From assembly GCA_036262035.1 (NCBI GenBank), contig DATAJS010000015.1:234415-298414 (forward strand): a DNA stretch of 64,000 nt. Reading direction: 5' to 3'. The notes under the pieces are model-generated. The model was not told the origin of the DNA. It ran no database searches and saw only the letters and a list, made by a program, of their open reading frames with translations. This stretch comes from Burkholderiales bacterium (GTDB lineage: Bacteria; Pseudomonadota; Gammaproteobacteria; Burkholderiales; SG8-41). Below, piece by piece: positions 57,976 to 64,000 of this stretch. Both the position numbers and the translations under genes were made by a program. The number at the start of each line of letters is the position of its first letter. The first letter of the stretch is position 1.

Positions 57976-59682
57976 TCACATCTCGTCGAGTATCTTGAGC
58001 GTATCCTCGAACGACCACACGCGGCGGATCTCGATGACGTCGTACTGCCGCGCGAGCGCGGGCGGGAACTTGGCATACGGCGCATGCAGCTCGGAGATGC
58101 GGAAGATCGCTTCGTCGATCTCGCGCAGGCCGCTCGAGCGGTGGATGCGCACGTCCTCGAGGCTGCCGTCGCTGCGGATGGCGACGGTGACGATCGGGTT
58201 GTCGTAGAGCGAGGAGCGCGACGCCGAGCGGCGGTAGTTGAACGATCCATAGCGCTCGAGCTTGGAGCGCCAGCTCTCGATGTAGCTCCTCACCATGACG
58301 TCGCGCTCGATCCCGAACACCGAGCGCCGGCGCGGGTTCTCGGCGGTGGTCGGCGGCCCGGGCGGACGTCGCGGATCGCCGCGCGGCGTGCCCGGATTGC
58401 GCAGGTCCTCGATCGCTTTCTTCGCGATGTCGAGGCCGGAGAGCTGGCCCGGCGCCGCCGGTCCCGCCTTCTGCGCCGCGAGACGCTCGCGCTCGCGCTG
58501 CGCGTCGGCTTCGGCGCGCTTCCTCTCGGCTTCCCTGGCGCGCGCGGCTTCTTCGGCGAGGCGCTGCGCTTCCTTCAGCTTCGCGGCTTCCTCGGCGGCC
58601 TTCTGCGCTTCGAGCGCTTTGCGCTTCGCCTCGGCCTGCAGCTTGGCGAGCTCCTCCGCGCGCTTGAGCGCCTCCATCTCGAGCCGCACGCGGCGGCCTT
58701 CCTCTTCCTTCTTCTTGAGCTCCGCGACGCGCGCTTCCTCCTCCTTCTTCTTCTCCTCGATGCGGCGCGCTTCCTCGAGCTTCTTCGCTTCCTCTTCCTT
58801 CTTCTGCGCGACCGCGCGCTGCCGCGCGAGCTCTTCGGCTTCCTGCCGCGTCTTGTCCTCGGCGAGCTTCTTCGCCTCGAGCTCCAGGGCTTCCCTGCGC
58901 GCTTCTTCCTCTTTGCGCGCGTCCTCGAGGCGCTTCGCTTCGGCGAGCTGCTTTGCTTCCTCCGCCTTCTTCCGGGCGAGCGCGCGCTGCCGCGCATCCT
59001 CTTCGGCGCGGCGGCGTGCGGCGTCCTCGGCCTCCGCTCGCGCGGCCTCCTCGGATTCGCGCCTCGCCTGCTCGATCATCTGCTCGACCGCCGGGTCGGG
59101 CGGTCGCGGCTCTTCGGTCTGGGGCTTCGCCGCGCTGTCGGGCGCGCGCTGCGGCTCGGGCTCGACGCGCTTCGCTTCCGGCACCTTGAACGTTTCGGCT
59201 TCGGGCTTCGCCTGCGCGAGGATGCGCGGCGCAGGCCTGGCCTTGACCACGCGCTCGCGTGCGCGCGTGCGCGCCGCCGCCTTCGCGGTGCGGGTTTCGC
59301 GGCGCGGCGCGGCGGCCGGCGCGGGTGGTGCGGGCGCGGGGACGAGGCGCACTTCGAGCGTGGTCACGCGCGCGGTCGACGGCGCGCCTGCGAGGGCGGG
59401 GGGCGCCGCCGGCGGCTCGTCGCGCTGTATCGAGGCCGCCGGCGGAGAGGGCTCGGCCGAGCGCAGCTCCTCGGACATCCGCAGCGTGACCGGCGGCGCC
59501 TCCGCGCGCTCCTCGCCCCACGGAAGGCCGAAGCCCGCCGCGCCGAATCGCAGCGCGAGGATGAACGCGTGGACGAGGAGCGAAAGCGCGATCGCGAACT
59601 CGAAGCGCTCTCTGTAGCGTATCTCACGCGATACGACCGACGAGGACCACGCGTTCCTCGTCAGCAATTGCCTGATATTCAC
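57976..59682 (-). CDS. TolA/TonB-like energy-transducing protein
   Basis: 568 aa from a GTG at 59682, with AGGG just before it; an earlier ATG would overlap the divergent TctC leader. A cytoplasmic N-terminus is followed by one transmembrane helix (FEFAIALSLLVHAFILALRF, about 27-46). Then come a Pro-rich linker and a very long Ala/Glu/Lys/Arg coiled coil (about 200-440, AEEAKQLAEAKRLEDARKEE-type). The C-terminal domain (DNPIVTVAIRSDGSLEDVRI, SSGLREIDEAIFRISEL) has the TonB/TolA-C pattern. It is likely an inner-membrane protein that reaches across the periplasm to an outer-membrane partner. ExbB/ExbD or TolQR genes are not in the window. Confidence 0.87.
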   Translation of the reverse strand: MNIRQLLTRNAWSSSVVSREIRYRERFEFAIALSLLVHAFILALRFGAAGFGLPWGEERAEAPPVTLRMSEELRSAEPSPPAASIQRDEPPAAPPALAGAPSTARVTTLEVRLVPAPAPPAPAAAPRRETRTAKAAARTRARERVVKARPAPRILAQAKPEAETFKVPEAKRVEPEPQRAPDSAAKPQTEEPRPPDPAVEQMIEQARRESEEAARAEAEDAARRRAEEDARQRALARKKAEEAKQLAEAKRLEDARKEEEARREALELEAKKLAEDKTRQEAEELARQRAVAQKKEEEAKKLEEARRIEEKKKEEEARVAELKKKEEEGRRVRLEMEALKRAEELAKLQAEAKRKALEAQKAAEEAAKLKEAQRLAEEAARAREAERKRAEADAQRERERLAAQKAGPAAPGQLSGLDIAKKAIEDLRNPGTPRGDPRRPPGPPTTAENPRRRSVFGIERDVMVRSYIESWRSKLERYGSFNYRRSASRSSLYDNPIVTVAIRSDGSLEDVRIHRSSGLREIDEAIFRISELHAPYAKFPPALARQYDVIEIRRVWSFEDTLKILDEM

Positions 59683-59775
59683 CCTGCGGATTCTAGCCGC
59701 GCGAGCCCGGCGTGAGAGTGGCCGCCGTGCTTCGGTTACAGTTGAGGCTCGAAAAAAATGCGGAGGAGTGTGGCG

Positions 59776-60852
59776 ATGTTGCAAAGACTGTCATGGCGAG
59801 GAGCGGTGCGATCCTTCGACAATGCTCAGGACAAGCTGCGCAATCGCGGAGCGTCCGAAACAGAGTGTCCGCGCGTCGCGGGATCGCTTCGTCGCCTTGG
59901 CCTCCTCGCGATGACAGCCGTGGCGATCGTGCCCGCCGTTGCCTGCGCCGCCGATTGGGCGCCGAAGAGACCGGTGCGGCTGATCGTCCCGTTCCCGCCC
60001 GGCGGCGCGGTCGACTCGGTCGCCCGCATCGTGGTGGTCGGCCTGCCCGAGCGCCTCGGCCAGCCCGTGGTGATCGACAATCGCGGCGGCGCGAACGCGA
60101 TCATCGGCAGCGACCTGGTGGCGAAAGCGCCGCCCGACGGCCAGACGCTGCTCATCGTGCCGTCGGGCCACGCGATCACGCCGACGGTCACGAAGAAGCT
60201 GCCTTACGACAGCATGAAGGACTTCGCGTCCGTCGGGCTGGTGGGCAACGGCTCGTACGTGCTCGTCGTCGGGCCGCAGGTAGCCGCGAAGACGGTCGGC
60301 GAGTTCGTCGCGCTCGCCAGGGCGAATCCCGGGCAGCTCAATTACGCCTCGACCGGCCACGGCAATGCGACCCACCTCGCGGGGGAGCTTTTCAAGGTGC
60401 TGGCGGGCGTCGACGTGGTGAACGTGAACTACAAGGGCGGCGGTCCGGCGATGACCGACGTCATGGGCGGGCACGTCTCGGCGTTCTTCGCCGGCGTCTC
60501 GTCGAGCACACCGCACATCAAAGCGGGCAAGCTGCGGGCGCTGGGCGTCACCACCGTCAAGCGCAGCGCGGCGCTGCCGGACGTGCCGACGATCGCCGAG
60601 TCGGGGCTCCCCGGCTACGAGGTCGACGGCTGGTACGGCCTGCTCGCGCCCGCTGCCACGCCGCAGGCGGTGATCGCAAGGCTCAATCGCGATCTGACCG
60701 CACAGGTCTCGACGCCGGAGACAAAAGAGCGTCTACTTGCGGTCGGCATCGAGGCCAGCGCCTCGACGCCATCCGAGTTCCGCGACCGCATCGCGCGGGA
60801 CATGAAACGTTGGTCGGAGGTCGTTAAGAAAGCAAAAATTCCGGTCGAATAG
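59776..60852 (+). CDS. Bug/TctC receptor with repeat-containing N-terminus
   Basis: 358 aa from the ATG at 59776 with CGGAGGAG upstream. The mature region is a normal TctC receptor (DWAPKRPVRLIVPFPPGGAV, VVIDNRGGANAIIGSDLVAK). The first ~50 residues are unusually long and basic (LSWRGAVRSFDNAQDKLRNR) and are encoded by dispersed-repeat DNA, including the ends of the repeat that gives LGLLAMTAV of the signal-peptide core; cleavage is likely after VACA. Either the repeat inserted into the leader, or true translation starts later, for example at an internal codon before RRLGLLAM. Confidence 0.83.
   Translation: MLQRLSWRGAVRSFDNAQDKLRNRGASETECPRVAGSLRRLGLLAMTAVAIVPAVACAADWAPKRPVRLIVPFPPGGAVDSVARIVVVGLPERLGQPVVIDNRGGANAIIGSDLVAKAPPDGQTLLIVPSGHAITPTVTKKLPYDSMKDFASVGLVGNGSYVLVVGPQVAAKTVGEFVALARANPGQLNYASTGHGNATHLAGELFKVLAGVDVVNVNYKGGGPAMTDVMGGHVSAFFAGVSSSTPHIKAGKLRALGVTTVKRSAALPDVPTIAESGLPGYEVDGWYGLLAPAATPQAVIARLNRDLTAQVSTPETKERLLAVGIEASASTPSEFRDRIARDMKRWSEVVKKAKIPVE
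59789..59916. repeat. Dispersed 'GCGAGGAGC' repeat, copy 3, inside a coding region
   Basis: It begins TGTCATGGCGAGGAGCGGTG and ends GGCCTCCTCGCGATGACAG, an inverted-repeat pair like copy 1. An internal block CCTTCGACAATGCTCAGGAC resembles another widespread dispersed word. The whole element lies in frame within the N-terminal coding region of the TctC gene, with no stop codon in that frame. Confidence 0.72.
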
Positions 60853-60881
60853 CATTCGTAGCACTATGGGGAAAGTGAAGC

Positions 60882-62642
60882 ATGCCGAATGTATTCCGCC
60901 TGTACCTCATCAAGCCGTCGCACTACGATAAAGACGGTTATGTCATCCAGTGGTGGCGCTCGTTCATCCCGGCGAACACCCTCGCCGCGCTGAACGGGCT
61001 CGCGCTCGATTGCATCGAGCGCAAAGTGCTCGGTCCGGACGTCGAGATCCGGGTCACGTGCTCGGACGAGACGAACACGCGCATCCGTCCCGACGTCATC
61101 GCGCGCGAGATCCGCGAGAGCGGCGGCAACGGGCTCGTCGCGCTCGTCGGGGTTCAGACCAACCAGTATCCGCGCGCGATGGACATCGCGCGGCCGCTGC
61201 GCGCCGCGGGCGTGCAGGTGGCGATCGGCGGCTTCCACGTGAGCGGCGTCATCGCGATGCTCCCCGAGGTCCCGCAGGAGCTGAAGGACGCGATGGCGCT
61301 GGGCGTCACGCTCTTCGCCGGCGAGGCCGAAGGGCGGCTCGACGAGATCCTGCAGGCGGCTTACGCCGGGAAGCTCGAGCCTCTCTACAACTTCATGAAA
61401 GACCTTCCGGGGATGGAAGGCACGCCCACGCCGTATCTGTCGGCCGAGGTCGTCAAGCGCACCGCCGGCATGCGCACCAGCTTCGACGCCGGCCGCGGCT
61501 GTCCCTTCCTCTGCAGCTTCTGCACGATCATCAACGTCCAGGGGCGCAAGTCGCGCTCGCGCAGCGCCGACGACGTCGAGACGCTCGTGCGCGCGAACCT
61601 CGAGCAGGGCGTGCACAGCTTCTTCATCACCGACGACAATCTCGCGCGCAACCAGAACTGGGAGCCGATCTTCGACCGCCTCATCGAAATGCGGGAGAAG
61701 GAGGGGCTGAAGATCCGCATCATCGCGCAGGTCGACACCGCCGCGCACAAGATCAGGCACTTCATCGAGAAGGCTTCGCGCGCGGGCGTGAATCGCGTCT
61801 TCATCGGGCTGGAGAACATCAATCCCGATAACCTCAAGGAAGCGCACAAGGGGCAGAACCGCATCACCGAGTATCGCGCCATGCTCCAGGCGTGGCACAA
61901 CGTGGGCACGCTCACGTATGCGGGCTACATCCTCGGCTTCCCCGGCGACACGCCGAAATCGATCGAGCGCGACATCCGCATCATCCAGAAGGAGCTGCCG
62001 ATCGATCTGCTGGAATTCTTCCTGCTGACGCCGCTGCCGGGCTCGGCGGACCACAAGCGCATGCACCTCGCGGGCGTGCCGATGGCGCAGGACCTGAACA
62101 AGTACGACCTCGTGCACGTGACCGCCCCGCACGAGACGATGTCGGCCGAGAAGCTCTTCGAGGTCTACGACCGCGCATGGGACCTCTATTATTCGCCCGA
62201 GCACGTGGAGCGCATCATCCGCCGCACCAGGTCGTGGGGTTTTCCCCATCACGAGATGATGCTGAAGCTGCTGACCTTCTACGCGTCGTGGCGGCTCGAA
62301 GGGGTGCATCCGCTCGAGTCGGGCTTCCTGCGGCGCAAGTACCGCCGCGACCGGCGGCCGAGTTTCAAGCGCGAGAGCCTCTTCGTCTTCTATCCGAAGT
62401 ACTGGTTCGGCATCGCGAAGACCTATTTCGACTTCGCCGTCATGTACGCGCAGCACCGCAAGATCATGAAGCGCGCGCTCGAGACCGACGCGCCGTACGA
62501 AGACGTCGCGATGAAACCGGTCGGCCAGGAAGAGCTCGACGCGCTGGAGCTCTACACCCAGACCTCGGGCGCGAAAGCGGTCGTCGAGAAGCAGAAGAAG
62601 ATCAAGATCTCGGTGGTCACGCACAAGGCGGTCGAGGCCTGA
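60882..62642 (+). CDS. B12-binding domain radical SAM protein
   Basis: 586 aa. The N-terminal ~160 residues form a Rossmann-like cobalamin-binding type domain (VALVGVQTNQYPRAMDIARP, VAIGGFHVSG); the B12 His motif DxHxxG is not evident, so base-off binding is uncertain. The radical SAM cluster cysteines are Cys207, Cys211 and Cys214 in GRGCPFLCSFCTIIN, followed by FFITDDNLARN and GYILGFPGDTPKSIERDIRI. The C-terminal part is helical. Class B methylase-like or lipid/hopanoid-modifying enzymes are the nearest groups. The substrate is unknown. The gene ends in a hairpin repeat. Confidence 0.87.
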   Translation: MPNVFRLYLIKPSHYDKDGYVIQWWRSFIPANTLAALNGLALDCIERKVLGPDVEIRVTCSDETNTRIRPDVIAREIRESGGNGLVALVGVQTNQYPRAMDIARPLRAAGVQVAIGGFHVSGVIAMLPEVPQELKDAMALGVTLFAGEAEGRLDEILQAAYAGKLEPLYNFMKDLPGMEGTPTPYLSAEVVKRTAGMRTSFDAGRGCPFLCSFCTIINVQGRKSRSRSADDVETLVRANLEQGVHSFFITDDNLARNQNWEPIFDRLIEMREKEGLKIRIIAQVDTAAHKIRHFIEKASRAGVNRVFIGLENINPDNLKEAHKGQNRITEYRAMLQAWHNVGTLTYAGYILGFPGDTPKSIERDIRIIQKELPIDLLEFFLLTPLPGSADHKRMHLAGVPMAQDLNKYDLVHVTAPHETMSAEKLFEVYDRAWDLYYSPEHVERIIRRTRSWGFPHHEMMLKLLTFYASWRLEGVHPLESGFLRRKYRRDRRPSFKRESLFVFYPKYWFGIAKTYFDFAVMYAQHRKIMKRALETDAPYEDVAMKPVGQEELDALELYTQTSGAKAVVEKQKKIKISVVTHKAVEA

Positions 62643-62693
62643 ATCCGGGTCAGAGTCACATTATTCGCGGCTCATCTGACTCTGACCCGGATT
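62642..62693. repeat. TCAGAGTCA hairpin repeat, copy 3
   Basis: Perfect 17-bp arms AATCCGGGTCAGAGTCA (62642-62658) and TGACTCTGACCCGGATT (62677-62693) with an 18-nt loop. The stop codon of the radical SAM gene overlaps the first base. A degenerate extra arm (ATGTGACTGTGACCCG, near 62705-62720) follows. It again lies between convergent genes (radical SAM and tctA). Confidence 0.85.
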
Positions 62694-62720
62694 AGCCGCT
62701 GGAAATGTGACTGTGACCCG

Positions 62721-62748
62721 AAAAAAGAGCCCGCTCGAAAGCGGGCTC
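62721..62748 (-). terminator. Rho-independent terminator of tctA
   Basis: On the minus strand, GAGCCCGCT and AGCGGGCTC form a 9-bp GC-rich stem with a 4-nt loop, followed directly by six T residues. It lies 22 bp after the tctA stop codon. The A-rich side gives no U-tract for the plus strand, so it serves tctA only. Confidence 0.88.
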
Positions 62749-62769
62749 TTCGCTGGAGGACCGAAGCGC

Positions 62770-64000
62770 TCAGTCGGTAATCGAGTCGCGCTTCTTGCGG
62801 ATCGCCGGCAGCGCCATGATGATGAGGATCACCAGCGTGGCGATCATGAAGCTCAGGCTGATGGGCCGCGTGAAGAACACCGACGCGTCGCCGCGGGAGA
62901 TGAGCAGCGCTCTTCGCAGGTTCTCTTCCATCAGGGGTCCGAGCACGAAGCCGAGCAGCATCGGCGCCGGCTGCATCTCGAAGCGCATCCACACGAAACC
63001 GACCAGCCCGAAGAACGCCGTCAGGTAGATCTCGAACGAGCTGTTGTTCACGCTGTAGATGCCGATGCCCGAGAACGCCATGATGCAGGGGAAGAGCACG
63101 CGGTAAGGCACTTTCAGCAGGCTCACCCACAGGCCGATCAGCGGCAGGTTCAGGATGACGAGCATCGCGTTACCCAGCCACATCGAGGCGATCAGGCCCC
63201 AGAAGAGGTCGGGTTTCTGCGTCATCACCTGAGGTCCGGGCGCGATGCCCTGTATCGTCAGCGCGCCGAGCATCAGCGCCATCGTCGCGCTCGCCGGGAT
63301 ACCGAGCGTGAGCGTCGGGATGAACTTGCACTGCGCGTCGGCGTTGTTCGCCGATTCCGGGCCCGCGACCCCTTCGATTGCCCCCTTGCCGAAGCGCGAA
63401 GGGTCTTTGGCCATCTTCTTCTCGACCATATAGGACGAGAACGCCGCGATGGAAGGCCCCGTGCCGGGCAGCACGCCGAAGAACGCGCCGATGCCCGTGC
63501 CGCGGATGATCGCGCCCGACGACTGCTTGATGTCGGCCCACGTCGGCCACAGGTTCTTCACCTTTTTCGTGAAGACCTGGCGCTCTTCGGGGTCGCCCAG
63601 GTTGGCGACGATCTCACCCATCGCAAAGACGCCGACGGCGATCACGATGAAGCCGATACCGTCGGTGAGCTCCGGCAGCCCGAAGCTGTAGCGCGCCATG
63701 CCCGAGTTCACGTCGGTGCCGACCACGCCGAGCAGCAGGCCGAGACACACCATCGCGAGCGACTTGATCATGTCGCCGTGCGCGAGCACCGCGGCGGTGA
63801 CCAGACCCATCAGCATGAGCGAGAAGTATTCGGGCGCGCCGAACTTCAGCGCCATCTCCGCGATCGGAGGCCCGAACAGCGCGATGATCAGGGTGCAGAC
63901 GCAGCCCGCGAAGAACGAGCCGATGGCCGCAATGCCGAGCGCGGGTCCGGCCCTCCCCTGCCGCGCCATCTGATAGCCGTCCATACACGTGACGACCGCC
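62770..64000 (-). CDS. tctA: TctA-type tripartite tricarboxylate transporter permease (5' end outside window)
   Basis: The frame is open to the right edge; 410 codons are visible. It starts in VVTCMDGYQMARQGRAGPAL, the motif that lies about 90-100 residues into complete TctA proteins of around 500 aa. Multiple membrane helices (GIAAIGSFFAGCVCTLIIAL, LALLLGVVGTD-type segment, FMIATLVILIIMALPA), the conserved GIGAFFGVLPGTGPSIAAFS loop and EGVAGPESANNADAQCKFIP are all family marks. It is the large permease subunit that works with a TctB and a periplasmic TctC. Six TctC receptors in this window could supply it. An intrinsic terminator follows. Confidence 0.93.
   Translation of the reverse strand, partial: AVVTCMDGYQMARQGRAGPALGIAAIGSFFAGCVCTLIIALFGPPIAEMALKFGAPEYFSLMLMGLVTAAVLAHGDMIKSLAMVCLGLLLGVVGTDVNSGMARYSFGLPELTDGIGFIVIAVGVFAMGEIVANLGDPEERQVFTKKVKNLWPTWADIKQSSGAIIRGTGIGAFFGVLPGTGPSIAAFSSYMVEKKMAKDPSRFGKGAIEGVAGPESANNADAQCKFIPTLTLGIPASATMALMLGALTIQGIAPGPQVMTQKPDLFWGLIASMWLGNAMLVILNLPLIGLWVSLLKVPYRVLFPCIMAFSGIGIYSVNNSSFEIYLTAFFGLVGFVWMRFEMQPAPMLLGFVLGPLMEENLRRALLISRGDASVFFTRPISLSFMIATLVILIIMALPAIRKKRDSITD

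Noticed and set aside
62701..62720. Fourth copy of the TCAGAGTCA hairpin
   Set aside because: Only one degenerate arm is present, so it was treated as a remnant next to copy 3.

Overview
The window is GC-rich DNA from a proteobacterium, most likely a betaproteobacterium of the Burkholderiales type. The main reason is the number of orphan Bug/TctC-type solute receptors (six), together with a TctA permease, MmgE/PrpD proteins, CoA-type catabolic SDRs and dispersed palindromic repeats. No rRNA, tRNA, CRISPR array, integrase or complete insertion sequence was seen.

Positions 1-22300 (all minus strand, read right to left) form one tightly coupled operon for a phage-tail-like contractile injection system of the extracellular (eCIS/PVC-like) type. 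The order is: small winged-helix protein, DUF4255/Pvc16-like cap protein, unknown 272-aa protein, sheath, tube, second sheath-like protein, second tube, CIS-tube/LysM-position protein with a Gly-rich tail, DUF5908-like miniprotein, gp27-like hub, gp5/VgrG-like spike, a protein with a C-terminal membrane anchor, gp25-like wedge, gp6/J-like baseplate, tail-protein-I-like baseplate, two small beta-sandwich proteins, and three proteins that share an N-terminal motif. The last of these runs off the left edge. No tape measure, AAA+ ATPase or PAAR tip is visible; the first two may lie further left. Upstream, a PspF-like sigma-54 enhancer-binding protein (22562-23548) faces the operon across a 296-bp gap. 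That gap holds a near-consensus -24/-12 promoter 27 nt (from the inferred start site) before the first gene, and 15-bp tandem repeats where enhancer sites would be expected.

Positions 23.8-34 kb hold an MmgE/PrpD protein, a less GC-rich patch (ECF-like sigma factor, metallophosphoesterase, an unknown 408-aa protein), a large patatin-like phospholipase with a membrane-anchored C-terminus, a GFA protein, a two-domain VOC protein and an SDR. Positions 34-54 kb are a mosaic of small-molecule catabolism genes: PrpD, MmgE/PrpD, SDRs, a FadR-type regulator, an enolase-superfamily enzyme, CMD and VOC proteins, an M81 peptidase, and five TctC receptors. A putative Cys-His-Asn (NlpC/P60-like) protein at 38067-38969 stands out in composition.

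At 44141-44692 there is a UGSC-family protein whose reading frame is interrupted by one in-frame TGA exactly at the U of the U-G-S-C motif. A bacterial-SECIS-like hairpin follows it, so this is most likely a selenoprotein.

Positions 53-64 kb hold a CadC-like TPR regulator, a secreted TPR protein, an amidohydrolase, a TolA/TonB-like protein, a sixth TctC, a B12-binding radical SAM protein and the 3' part of tctA. Dispersed repeats are frequent. One family forms 17-18-bp perfect hairpins that sit between convergent gene pairs in all three copies. Two other families have become part of the signal-peptide coding sequence of TctC receptors.
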